NCBI RefSeq assembly: GCF_010894435.1
Contig: NZ_JAAIXZ010000003.1
Location: 738,909 to 802,908, forward strand
Direction: 5' to 3'
DNA: 64,000 nucleotides
From: Pyxidicoccus trucidator
Lineage (GTDB): Bacteria; Myxococcota; Myxococcia; Myxococcales; Myxococcaceae
Under the pieces are notes generated by a model, which did not search any database, was not told where the DNA came from, and worked only from the letters and a program-made list of their open reading frames with translations. Of the stretch, positions 35,401 to 43,096 are shown piece after piece; the first letter of the stretch is position 1, and the number at the start of each line of letters is the position of its first letter. The translations under genes were made by a program, and so were the position numbers.

Positions 35401-38400
35401 ATGGGGACCCCCTGGGCCGCACCACCTACGAGGCCATGGGCAGCGCGGTGTCGGCGGCGGCCAGCGACTCGCGCTACCACCAGGTGTCCCTCTTCGACAT
35501 GGAGGGCAACCGCGTGGGCCTGGGCACGGCCTACCAGCCGACGTCCTCTCCGCTGGAGCCGCTGTGTGGCGGCTTCGGCCCCCAGTCCACCCAGGCGGAT
35601 GCCCTGCCGGCCTCGCCCCTGTGCAAGGCCTTCCAGTATGACCGGCTCAACCGCCTGTCGCGGCTGATAGAGCCGATGGACACCCAGGGCAGTGAGGTGG
35701 CGGTCACCTGCCTCGCGTACGACGTCCGCGGCAACCTCGCGAGCGTGAACCGCGCGGGGGCGAGCCGCCCCTGCGACCCGGCGGCGCAGCACATCGTGCA
35801 CTACACGCATGACGACTTCGGGAACCTGGTGCGCGTCACGGCGCCCTGGGCCCGGAGCGCGAGCGGCCTCGCGGGCGAGTACCGCTATGGCTACGACACG
35901 GCCGGCAACCTCGCCGTCAAGCAGACGCCCTCCATGGCGCAGGCAACCCCCGCCACCTGGGTGGAATACAAGTACGACGCCATGGGGCGGCCGCTGTGGG
36001 CGCAGGCGGGAACGGCCAGCACGTACAACTCCTACCAGACGCTGTTTTCGTATGGCTACGACGGCCAGGAGTTCGCGCCGACCTTCTGCCCTGGAAGCAG
36101 CACCTACCAGGATGGGCTGCCTCGGCAGAAGGGCCGGGCGCAGGTGCTGACGGACTCGTTTGGTGACACCTGGTTCGCCTACGACGTGCACGGGCGGCCC
36201 ACGGCGCACTGGCGCGTGCGCGCGAAGGCGGGGCATGCGCCGCGCACGCAGGGCTGCGGCCGCGCCAACACCCCCGACTATCCCAATCGCTGGTTCTACT
36301 ACGACCCGGCGGGCCGGCTCGTCAACGAGGTGCTGCCGGGCGGACGCGGGCTCTACTACGTCTTCCACTCCAGTGACTTGTCCATGCCGCACCGGGTGGA
36401 AGAGGTGCGCGCCACGACGTGGAGTGGCTCGAGCTGGAACAACTCCATGACGGTGGTGAAGGACGTGCAGTGGGAGCCGTACGGCGGCATCCGCTCGTAT
36501 GCGGTGCAGACGCACCAGTCGACGGGGACGGGCAGCACGCCGTGGCGCTACGTGGACTACCTGCGCACGGCGCCGGCCACGGTGCCGCTGGCGAAGTGCA
36601 ATGAGACGGCCATCGTCACTGGCAGCGACTACACGGGTCGGCTGAAGGCCGTCACCGTCTCCACCGAGGCGGAGCGCGCCGCCAACCGGCACGGCGACAT
36701 CTACAAGCGCGTCTACACGTGGAAGGCGGACCAGGTGGTGCGCGAGGACACGTGTGTCCTGGAGGCGGGCGACGTGGCGCCCGAGACGCTGAAGTACGCG
36801 GGCGTCCAGGGCGAGGCGGGCTTCGACACCCGGGGCCAGCTGCGGCATGTCTCCGGACGGCCGTATGATTTGCGCACCTACGTCCATGACAGCCTGGGCA
36901 ACCGCTTCAGCGAGCGCCGTGGCAACTTCGTCTTCCAGCTGGGCTACGTGCCGGGGACGGGCGGCCTGCGCGAGGACCAGCTGCGCACCCGCACCACCCG
37001 CGAGTGCACCGATGCGAGCTGCGCCCAGAGCACCGCGCTCAGCAGCCCCACCGAGAGCTACGACTACGACGACGACGGGCGCCTTGCCGTGAAGGGCTGG
37101 GACGGGCTGGCTCCGGACCCGAGGCGCCTGGGGCAGCTCACGTTCGGCACGGCGCTGGATGGGCCTCACGCGGCCCTGGGGGCCGTCTACCGGAGCGTGT
37201 CCGACGACTCGGGCCGCACGTGGGAGTACTTCTACGACGCGGTGGGCCGCCGCCGGCTCAAGCAGCACCTGGGCGGCGCTTCGGAGGAGTACTTCCATGA
37301 CAAGACGTTCCTGATGGAGGACTGGGGCGTCACGAGCCTCAACGCCGCCGAGGCGGACTCGGTGCGTGACGAGTACATCTGGCTGGATGGCCGCCCCGTG
37401 GTCGTCTTCAAGGCACGCGTCAACCACACCGGTGGGCGCGTGGCCGACTTCACCGGCACGTGCGAGCGCCACACCGATGACGTGGCGCCCGCCTGCGGTG
37501 TCTACTTCCCCATCACCGACGTGCTGGGCAAGCCGGTGCTGATGCTGGACGGGGCGGGGCTCGTGACGGGCGTGGCCGACCATGACGCCTTCGGCCACGT
37601 CAATCGCGTCAGCCACCCGGCCGAGAGCCCTCATCCTTCAACCTTCGGGGGCCAGCAGCTGCTGCTCGACACCACCACGGCGCTGCCCGCGCCCAGGGCT
37701 GGCATCAGCGTGCACGTGAGGGGCCGCTTCAGCGTCCTCCAGGGGTGGGACGGCGGCGAGGCCTTCCTCACCAACGGCTCGGACGTCCGCCTGAGTCCGG
37801 TGACTTCGGGAGGGCTCACCGGCGTCATCAGCACCGCGGGCCGCTCCGCGGCGACGCCCTGGGCCAATGCCTCCAGTGTCTCGCAGGTGCGGGTGTACTT
37901 CAGCGAGCCCGCCAACCCCGCGTACGACGATACGCAGCCGTCACCCTGGGGCGCGAGCCTCGAAGGGCTCGAGTACCGGCGCTTCCAGACGGGGGCCACG
38001 CCGGTGTGGCTGCCCCTGCGGCTGCCCGGCCAGTACCACGACGTGGAGACGGACCTCTTCGAGAACTGGAACCGGTACTACGACGCGAACCTCGGGCGGT
38101 ACCTGGCGCCGGAGCCGAAGCTGATGAATGCGGCAGCGGTGGTGAAGCAGCTCGGCGATGGCTCGGGGACTCCGGTCTATGCCTATGCCCGGGGCAATCC
38201 GGTGCGGATGACTGACCCGGATGGGCTGGATGCCATCAACAGGAGCTCGGATGACGCGTGGGTCAAGCCCGAGGGCGAGAACTCGCCCTACTGCGTCATC
38301 GCAGTGAATGGAAAGGCGACCTGTGGCGTCTCGCGTGACGGCACCACGCCCGTCAAGCTCGCGCCCGGGGAGAAGTACGTCTCACCCACGGGCAGGCAGG

Positions 38401-38735
38401 ATGGCGTGTCCACGTCGGCTCGCCCTGGCGAGGTGTTCAAGACCAAGGACGGGATAGACGCGACGATTCTGCCCGGTGGCAAGGTGGAGGTCAGCCCCAC
38501 CAGCATTGTCGCCACGGCCGATTCCGTCCTCGTTACCTCTATCGACGTGGGTTCCATGGAGCATGCCATGGCCACTCCACTCGGGGACTTCCTGATGAAG
38601 AAGCAGCAGCCCAATCCCGAGGACCCCCATAGTGGAGGATGGAAGAACAGCGACTGGGTCGAGCAACATGGAGGCGCCGGGTGGAAGCCCCTCCTGGAGA
38701 AGTCGCGGTCCGACCCCAAGCAGGGGACGAAGTAG
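32436..38735 (+). CDS. Rhs/YD-repeat protein with Sec signal and variable C-terminal tail
   Basis: The 2099-residue protein has an N-terminal signal peptide (WAVAALVLTAVGVAVAQTAG) and a long Cys-containing N-terminal half of beta structure. Tandem YD repeats run from roughly residue 700 onward (YDxRGxL, YDAMGRP, YDPAGRLVNE, YDAVGRRRLKQ). The Rhs core ends with NRYYDANLGRYLAPEPKL...YAYARGNPVRMTDPDGLD, near 1870-1930. The 170-residue tail after DPDGL is the position where polymorphic toxins change; here it contains YCVIAVNGKATCGVS and HGGAGWKPLLEK and matches no toxin I know. In toxins of this class the YD shell encloses the C-terminal effector. A small lipoprotein gene, possibly immunity, follows 7 bases later. 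Confidence 0.85.
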   Translation: MNPDTQNGRGRLSRWAVAALVLTAVGVAVAQTAGSTESDAEVQADVEKATATPLPPLGGPRTAGVDGEVSLGSLRANYSHTDVTVRGTLGTVAFERRYAMDTLSDMARLNQRPDWPPFGSMKADALGHYRHAAALQCGIAINPEEKNDCKGGLRWRHNWDSWVMHEAKELPCQVGSGDLCETDPQYDLKWKVRDPDGNVLVFKPCYLGRSGGLPPLTSCFARNHADSDVKLEYFEHAYVLHTPKGRYVYAEPLYSFGTQPEFPPEPGWVSYRLSYVLTPELEAPGCSIFGPATACQRRVATLHYDKVCVSDKAQVLNPGDNTYVTSIEVAGGGTLWLDYGAVHIRNRNQLINYIADGGTDGKFVPSKECVLKKIWLSPPGATVPPTADEPVVSYLYTEGTYENDTGNTTERVSGLLEEAVLLAGGPVAGAAGTETRLRYEYVEPVLHADGGASSQPLRTFRVLRNGLFERELVMDSADGAYVKQVRVGDTQVNLWADNNYNPYRVPNGGSPPYCHPGRFGTPPEASDCLGSQTQHQQTQWTTVGDGSGVLLPGLRQDSFMSVKIKSPHGPLLADAGVACTGAACNALAPGQRNRTWGVKSMDPCRPGQSCHPLLYDYNVFATSSVRDMRGNRVVYDNELAPIGVGVPDGGIGGAVSLPPVELNRVRAGASQVDGSDALLTRHFTYSYGPTYRQQVKDEWGDSSLVPYGAYQVRRHYDAATGRLTGVVKSGYTLQFDTTTHTWAPVQRHLATFYRSTYSCSVDSGAARTGHGDAKGRVVEVAGPCPVSGPDDPQCASGQFTVPVTQYEYWPESAAPQLAGRLAVKRVFSRTYGDGTCNIPGLPVAPTSYVETRYENYDARGQLTQLRDANDVVTKYLYAGNKLVETRVADGMPLVAVTTYGYDTGQGTGDWVRHPDGRYEVQCFRTGTTPGLGCTGGVLTDKLQWKATSRAPNGFIYSERADYLYTVNGQLMGETVSDSTGAVRRQRYFDGDPLGRTTYEAMGSAVSAAASDSRYHQVSLFDMEGNRVGLGTAYQPTSSPLEPLCGGFGPQSTQADALPASPLCKAFQYDRLNRLSRLIEPMDTQGSEVAVTCLAYDVRGNLASVNRAGASRPCDPAAQHIVHYTHDDFGNLVRVTAPWARSASGLAGEYRYGYDTAGNLAVKQTPSMAQATPATWVEYKYDAMGRPLWAQAGTASTYNSYQTLFSYGYDGQEFAPTFCPGSSTYQDGLPRQKGRAQVLTDSFGDTWFAYDVHGRPTAHWRVRAKAGHAPRTQGCGRANTPDYPNRWFYYDPAGRLVNEVLPGGRGLYYVFHSSDLSMPHRVEEVRATTWSGSSWNNSMTVVKDVQWEPYGGIRSYAVQTHQSTGTGSTPWRYVDYLRTAPATVPLAKCNETAIVTGSDYTGRLKAVTVSTEAERAANRHGDIYKRVYTWKADQVVREDTCVLEAGDVAPETLKYAGVQGEAGFDTRGQLRHVSGRPYDLRTYVHDSLGNRFSERRGNFVFQLGYVPGTGGLREDQLRTRTTRECTDASCAQSTALSSPTESYDYDDDGRLAVKGWDGLAPDPRRLGQLTFGTALDGPHAALGAVYRSVSDDSGRTWEYFYDAVGRRRLKQHLGGASEEYFHDKTFLMEDWGVTSLNAAEADSVRDEYIWLDGRPVVVFKARVNHTGGRVADFTGTCERHTDDVAPACGVYFPITDVLGKPVLMLDGAGLVTGVADHDAFGHVNRVSHPAESPHPSTFGGQQLLLDTTTALPAPRAGISVHVRGRFSVLQGWDGGEAFLTNGSDVRLSPVTSGGLTGVISTAGRSAATPWANASSVSQVRVYFSEPANPAYDDTQPSPWGASLEGLEYRRFQTGATPVWLPLRLPGQYHDVETDLFENWNRYYDANLGRYLAPEPKLMNAAAVVKQLGDGSGTPVYAYARGNPVRMTDPDGLDAINRSSDDAWVKPEGENSPYCVIAVNGKATCGVSRDGTTPVKLAPGEKYVSPTGRQDGVSTSARPGEVFKTKDGIDATILPGGKVEVSPTSIVATADSVLVTSIDVGSMEHAMATPLGDFLMKKQQPNPEDPHSGGWKNSDWVEQHGGAGWKPLLEKSRSDPKQGTK

Positions 38736-38742
38736 GAGAGCG

Positions 38743-39075
38743 ATGCGCACCCGAGAGCACTGCTTGCTGGCGGTCCTGCTGATGGCCCTGGGGGGCAGCA
38801 GTTGCTCGGAGTGTCACTTCCTCGGGTACCCGGAGGCGACGACCTTCGCCGCCGGGTACTCCGAAGAGGCCTTCGCGAAGGTGGAGGCGGGCATGAGCCG
38901 GGAGGAAGTCACGAAGCTCTTGGGGCAGCCCCTCGGCATCGTCACCTGGGACAATGGCCGGGAGACCTGGGAGTACTCCAAGGCCACCCACGGAGGCGGG
39001 TACCAGCAGCGGAACATCGTCTTCTCGGAGCAGGGCGAGGTCCGGTCGAAGGCGGCCAGCCTCGCGGACGACTGA
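38743..39075 (+). CDS. Small BamE/SmpA-like lipoprotein next to the Rhs gene
   Basis: The 110-residue product has a short signal and a likely lipidation Cys (GGSSC, residue 21). The mature domain resembles the BamE/OmlA fold: VEAGMSREEVTKLLGQPLGI, then WEYSKATHGGGYQQRNIVF and a final strand. BamE-like domains occur in the outer-membrane assembly machine and in many unrelated lipoproteins. The gene starts 7 bases after the Rhs stop with GGAGAG before ATG, where an immunity gene would be expected. Whether it protects against the Rhs tail or is a structural lipoprotein cannot be told from sequence. Confidence 0.7.
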   Translation: MRTREHCLLAVLLMALGGSSCSECHFLGYPEATTFAAGYSEEAFAKVEAGMSREEVTKLLGQPLGIVTWDNGRETWEYSKATHGGGYQQRNIVFSEQGEVRSKAASLADD

Positions 39076-39084
39076 CGGGGCTTC

Positions 39085-40395
39085 TCAGCCCGCTCCCCTT
39101 TCCACCGAGGAGGGTGGGGTGGGCTCCACGTAGCGTGCCCGGGGGCGCAGCAGGTGGCCCTGTTCGCGCTGTTCCAGGATGTGCGCCACCCAGCCGGCGG
39201 CGCGGCCCATCGCGAAGAGCGTGGCCGCGCTGCCGGGTGGCAGGCCCAGTGCGTACGCCAGCATGACGAGCGCGAGGTCCACCGACGGTGGTGGGTGCCC
39301 CGCGTCCCGCATCACCTCCAGCACCGCCCGCGCCACCCTGACCCCGGTCGCCTCGGGCCGCACCGACTGCACGGCCTCCAGCAGCGGTGGCGTCCGCGGG
39401 TCTCCATCCGGGTACAGCCGGTGGCCGAAGCCGGGCACGGACTCTCCGCGCCGCAGGCGCTCGTACACCACCTCCGCCGCGCGCTCCGGGCGCCCCACCT
39501 CCGTCAGCAGCGCCTCCACCCGGTCGCATGCTCCGCCGTGCTTCGGCCCGGACAGCGCCGCCAGCGCCGCGCTCAGGCACGCGTAGAGGTCCGCTCCCGA
39601 GGACGCCGTCACCCGCGCGGTGAAGGTGGACACGTTCAGCTCATGGTCCGCGCACAGCACCAGCGCGCGGTTGAGCAATCCCGGCGCGCGCTTCTCGCGC
39701 ACGTTCCACGCGGTGGCGAGCGACTCCGCCACCGTCTCCTCCTTCAGGGCCCTGGCCACCCGGCCCGGCGCCGAGGCCACGCACACCCACGCCGCCAGGT
39801 GGCGCAGCAGGCGCCGCGCCCGTGCCTTCTCTCCCTCGGGCGGCGCCGCGAAGCGCACCGGGTCCCTGGCTCCCAGCAAGGGCACCAGCGCGGACAGCGC
39901 CGCTACCGGCGGGGTGCCCCGGGGGAGCAGCCTCGCCAGCTCCGAGGGTGGGAAGGACGGTTCCGGCGCCGGCCACCGGGTGGGCTGGGCTGGCAGCGTC
40001 CCCGTCCACAGCAATTCCGCCACGTCCTCGTAGCCGCGTCCCGCCACAGCCAGCGCCACCGCCGAGTGCCCCCGGTACACCAGGTCCTCGCCGCCCACCC
40101 GTGACACCCCGGAGTCGATGACCGGCTCGCCCCACCGCAGCGCCACCGAGGCCACCGCCGCGTGACCCGCCCGGGCGTCGTGCCTTGCCTTCAGGCGCTC
40201 CAGGTCCGCGCGCACGTAGCGGTTCTCCTTCGTCCCCGGCTCGGGCACGCACCGCACGAGCCCCCGGCTGACGTACGTGTAGAGCGTCGCCCGCTTCACC
40301 CCCAGCAGCGCCGCCGCCTCCGCCGCGGGCACCAGCTCCTCTTCACGTTGATGGTCGAATCGAGATTGAGAGCGACCGCCCTTGCGCCTACTCAT
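39085..40395 (-). CDS. Citrate synthase-like protein with N-terminal MerR-type HTH
   Basis: The 436-residue fusion has a DNA-binding winged HTH at about 20-75 (LVPAAEAAALLGVKRATLYTYVSRGLV, with ENRYVRADLERLKA) and a citrate synthase fold from about 85 to 425. The three catalytic positions are present: His in CADHELNVSTF, His in GPKHGG, and Asp in SVDLALVMLAYALG; PGFGHRLYPDGDPR is also kept. It could be an active citrate or 2-methylcitrate synthase that also binds DNA, or a regulator sensing acetyl-CoA or oxaloacetate. It ends 10 bases from the convergent lipoprotein gene. Two TGTCGAC sites lie in the divergent promoter region at its start. Confidence 0.85.
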   Translation of the reverse strand: MSRRKGGRSQSRFDHQREEELVPAAEAAALLGVKRATLYTYVSRGLVRCVPEPGTKENRYVRADLERLKARHDARAGHAAVASVALRWGEPVIDSGVSRVGGEDLVYRGHSAVALAVAGRGYEDVAELLWTGTLPAQPTRWPAPEPSFPPSELARLLPRGTPPVAALSALVPLLGARDPVRFAAPPEGEKARARRLLRHLAAWVCVASAPGRVARALKEETVAESLATAWNVREKRAPGLLNRALVLCADHELNVSTFTARVTASSGADLYACLSAALAALSGPKHGGACDRVEALLTEVGRPERAAEVVYERLRRGESVPGFGHRLYPDGDPRTPPLLEAVQSVRPEATGVRVARAVLEVMRDAGHPPPSVDLALVMLAYALGLPPGSAATLFAMGRAAGWVAHILEQREQGHLLRPRARYVEPTPPSSVERGAG

Positions 40396-40421
40396 GTCTC
40401 ACACGCCTCCACGGCGCCCAT

Positions 40422-40450
40422 TGTCGACTCGACTGGACTCGCTGTCGACA
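40422..40450. promoter_or_regulatory. Candidate operator: two TGTCGAC sites 21 bp apart
   Basis: TGTCGAC occurs at 40422-40428 and again at 40443-40449, where it extends to the palindrome TGTCGACA. The 21-bp spacing places both on the same DNA face. They sit in the 108-base gap between the divergent HTH-citrate synthase and methyltransferase genes, so they are plausible targets for the HTH protein. This is inference only. Confidence 0.35.
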
Positions 40451-40503
40451 CGTGCACCGGGAGGCCCGGGCCCACGGCCCGGTGAGCGGAGAGGAGCCCT
40501 GTC

Positions 40504-41283
40504 ATGCAGGTCGACTTCGGACGCACGTCTTCCGACTACGCGAAACACCGCGCCGGCTTCCCCGACGCCTTCTTCACCCGGCTGGCCCGCGAAGGCGTCC
40601 TCAGGCCCGGCCTGCGCGCGGTGGACGTGGGCACGGGCACTGGCACCGTTGCCCGGGGACTCGCGCGACACGGGTGCGCCGTCACCGCGCTCGACGTGTC
40701 CGCCCCCATGCTGGAGTCCGCGCGAGGGCTCGCCACCGAGGCGGGGCTGCGCATCGACTTCCATCAGGCCCCCGCCGAGCGCACCAGCCTGCCCTCCAAC
40801 GCCTTCGACCTCTTCGTCGCCGGCCAGTGCTGGCACTGGTTCGACCGGCCCGCCGCCGCTCGCGAGGCCGCCCGGCTGCTCGTCCCCGGCGGGCGGCTCG
40901 TCATCGCCCACTTCGATTGGCTCGTCCCCGCCGGCAGCGTCGTCGAGGCCACCGAGGCCCTCATCGACACCTTCAACCCGGGCCCGCCAGCCGCATACCT
41001 GGCGTTCGGCCAGGGCCTCGGCGTCTACCCGCAGTGGTTCCGCGACATCGCCGACGCGGGCTTCACCGGCCTGGAGTCCTTCACCTTCGACGTCGTCGTG
41101 CCCTACACCCACGAGTCCTGGCGCGGCCGCATCCGCGCCAATGCCCGGGTGGGCGCGTCGCTTCCTCCCGCCGAGATTGTCCGCTTCGACGCCGAGCTCG
41201 CGGCACTCCTCTCCGAGCGTTTTCCGCAAGCCCCGCTCGCCGTTCCCCACCGCGTCTTCGCCTTGATGGCGACGCGGCCCTGA
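40504..41283 (+). CDS. Class I SAM-dependent methyltransferase
   Basis: The 259-residue protein has the Methyltransf_11-type fold: SAM-binding motif I VDVGTGTGTVARGL (about 40-53), acidic motif II TALDVSAPML, and post-motif region NAFDLFVAGQCWHWFDR. The C-terminus carries the substrate lid. It belongs near the yeast Tmt1/Crg1-like trans-aconitate methyltransferase group by the WHWFD motif, but the substrate is not known. GAGAGGAGC precedes ATG. It is transcribed away from the HTH-citrate synthase gene; a link through tricarboxylic acids such as aconitate would be consistent but is speculative. Confidence 0.88.
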   Translation: MQVDFGRTSSDYAKHRAGFPDAFFTRLAREGVLRPGLRAVDVGTGTGTVARGLARHGCAVTALDVSAPMLESARGLATEAGLRIDFHQAPAERTSLPSNAFDLFVAGQCWHWFDRPAAAREAARLLVPGGRLVIAHFDWLVPAGSVVEATEALIDTFNPGPPAAYLAFGQGLGVYPQWFRDIADAGFTGLESFTFDVVVPYTHESWRGRIRANARVGASLPPAEIVRFDAELAALLSERFPQAPLAVPHRVFALMATRP

Positions 41284-41347
41284 GGCCCCGCTTCCCATTT
41301 CCCGCGTCCCGCCATGAGCGCGATGCGGCCCCGCAGGAGCACCCGCC

Positions 41348-41851
41348 ATGTCCTCCCACCCCCACGTCGTCCATGAGCCGGAAGTCCCCTGGAACGAAGT
41401 CACGCAGGGGCCGAAGGTGGCCTACCGCCGCAAGCAGCTCGGCGCCGCCGCGAAGGGGCGCAAGCTGGGGTGCAGCCTGATGGAGCTGCCTCCCGGCAAG
41501 CACGCGTGGCCACGTCACTTCCACACCGCCAACGAGGAGGCGTACTACATCCTCTCCGGCACGGGCCGGCTGCGCCTCGGCGAGGACACCGTCGCCGTGA
41601 AGGCCGGTGACTACGTGGCGCTCCCCGTGGGCCCCGAGGGCGCGCACCAGCTCCTCAACGACGGCACCGAGACGCTGCGCTACCTGGCCTTCTCCACCAT
41701 GGTGGAGCCCGACATCACGGTGTACCCGGACTCGAAGAAGGTCGTCCTCTTCGCGGGCGCGGCTCCCGGGGGCGACAAGGCCGCGCGCACGCTGTCCGCC
41801 ACCCTGCCTCTCTCCTCCGAGGTGGACTACTGGAGCGGCGAGGAGCGATAG
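41348..41851 (+). CDS. Cupin-domain protein
   Basis: The 167-residue single-domain cupin has the metal-binding motif 1 PRHFHTANEEAYYILSGTG, giving His-x-His and Glu ligands, and motif 2 GDYVALPVGPEGAHQLLN with the fourth His. It resembles small cupins annotated as sugar-binding or quercetin-dioxygenase-like; no reaction can be fixed. GCAGGAG lies 9 bases before ATG. It follows the methyltransferase by 64 bases and may share its transcript. Confidence 0.88.
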   Translation: MSSHPHVVHEPEVPWNEVTQGPKVAYRRKQLGAAAKGRKLGCSLMELPPGKHAWPRHFHTANEEAYYILSGTGRLRLGEDTVAVKAGDYVALPVGPEGAHQLLNDGTETLRYLAFSTMVEPDITVYPDSKKVVLFAGAAPGGDKAARTLSATLPLSSEVDYWSGEER

Positions 41852-41863
41852 GCTGTAGGCCGC

Positions 41864-42364
41864 ATGGCCTCCCTCATCGACGTGCTCGCCCAGGAGCGAC
41901 TCCTCAAGGACCGTGACGCCGCCGCCGAAGTCGGCCGGCGCGGCGAGCCTCCCCATGTCTCGCTGCTGCGCCTGTGCGACGCGGGCCTCCTCGAAGGCGG
42001 CCTCGCCGTCGCCTACGGCGTGCGCCCCGACGAGCTGGTGGGCCCCCTCACCACCGCCATGGGCGGCGCCGCCCGCCGCTTCAAGGTGGTGGACGTGCGC
42101 GAGCGCCCCGTGCTGGAGCTGCATGTGCTCGCCGGGGACGTCTCCGAGCGCTGGGAGGTGGAGGACCTGTCCGCGCTCGTCCACAACCTCAACAGCCTCT
42201 ACCGTGACGCGTCCGACGTGCGCGCCGTCGCCGAGCTGGGCGAGTGGGAGGACGCACTCCAGCTCTGGTGTGTCGACAAGCGCACGCTGCCGCGCCTGCT
42301 GCGCCAGTCTTTTTTCGTCCCACGGAATGCCCGCGCCCTGACGCAAGCCAGCGAACAGAGGTGA
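41864..42364 (+). CDS. Hypothetical protein
   Basis: The 166-residue soluble protein has no recognised family. The first 60 residues are helical (LIDVLAQERLLKDRDAAAEV, then LLRLCDAGLLEGGLAVAYGV) and faintly recall the N-terminal domain of GspE/PilB ATPases. The middle has alternating hydrophobic strands (RRFKVVDVRERPVLELHVL). It begins 12 bases after the cupin gene, so it is probably in the same transcript. Confidence 0.65.
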   Translation: MASLIDVLAQERLLKDRDAAAEVGRRGEPPHVSLLRLCDAGLLEGGLAVAYGVRPDELVGPLTTAMGGAARRFKVVDVRERPVLELHVLAGDVSERWEVEDLSALVHNLNSLYRDASDVRAVAELGEWEDALQLWCVDKRTLPRLLRQSFFVPRNARALTQASEQR

Positions 42365-42483
42365 TGTTCAACGGTGCACCTCTCGGCCATGACAATCACC
42401 CTAGAGGGTGGGGACGTGCTACCCGTCATCTCGGACATTGCAGGCGCGGTGGAACGCGTCGGGTGCGTAGGAGGGGGCCGGGC

Positions 42484-43020
42484 ATGCAAGGTGTCGTCTT
42501 CCACGAGCTTCGAAGCCTCGCGCAGGCTCGGCTCGGGCCGCAGGGCTGGGAATCCCTTCTGGAACAGGCGGGCCTGCCCCGGCGCGTCTACCTCGCGTTC
42601 AAGGACTACCCGGACACGGAGGTCGTCGCCCTCGTCGACACGGCCGCGCGCATGACGAGTCAGCCCAGGCTCCGCGTGCTGGAGGAGCTGGGCGAGCGCC
42701 TCGGCCCGAGCCTGCTGCGCACCTACGGAGTGCTCGTCCAGCCGAACTGGACGGTGCTGGACATGGTGGAGCACGTGGAGCGCCTCCACGAGCAGGTGCG
42801 CAGGGATGCGAGGCTCCACCTGCCGGGGGTCGTCTGCCAGCGCGTGCGGCGAGACGTGGTGGAGGTGTCCTACTCCTCGCCCCGGAAGCTGTGCAGCCTG
42901 GGCATCGGCGCCATCCGCGGGCTGGCCCGGTACCTGGGACAGACGGTGGTGGTCAAGGAGCGCCGGTGCATGCACCAGGGCGCCCCCACCTGCGAGCTGG
43001 AAGTGCGCCAGCTGGCCTGA
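42484..43020 (+). CDS. H-NOX (heme NO/O2-binding) domain protein
   Basis: At 178 residues the protein is a stand-alone heme nitric oxide/oxygen-binding domain. MQGVVFHELRSLAQARLGPQ matches the family start, the likely proximal heme ligand is the His in RLHEQVRRDARLHLPG (near 100), and the heme-propionate clamp Tyr-x-Ser-x-Arg is present as YSSPR (near 133). A C-terminal Cys pair (RRCMHQGAPTCEL) is also present. Bacterial H-NOX proteins sense NO and act on partner kinases or diguanylate cyclases encoded nearby. No such partner is adjacent here, so the target is unknown. GGAGG precedes ATG 42484. Confidence 0.82.
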   Translation: MQGVVFHELRSLAQARLGPQGWESLLEQAGLPRRVYLAFKDYPDTEVVALVDTAARMTSQPRLRVLEELGERLGPSLLRTYGVLVQPNWTVLDMVEHVERLHEQVRRDARLHLPGVVCQRVRRDVVEVSYSSPRKLCSLGIGAIRGLARYLGQTVVVKERRCMHQGAPTCELEVRQLA

Positions 43021-43096
43021 GCCGCCGGGCCGGACGGTGTGAAGAGGGCCCCTGCCCTCGCCGTGCACCGGGGTTCTGGGGCAGCATGGAGGCCCC

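Noticed and set aside
31962..37634. Very long minus-strand open frame opposite the Rhs gene, with similar ones opposite 25213-28227 and 28224-31724
   Set aside because: High GC at third codon positions removes stops from the opposite strand. The predicted products are Arg/His/Gly-rich without domains, while the plus strand encodes clear repeats and signal peptides.
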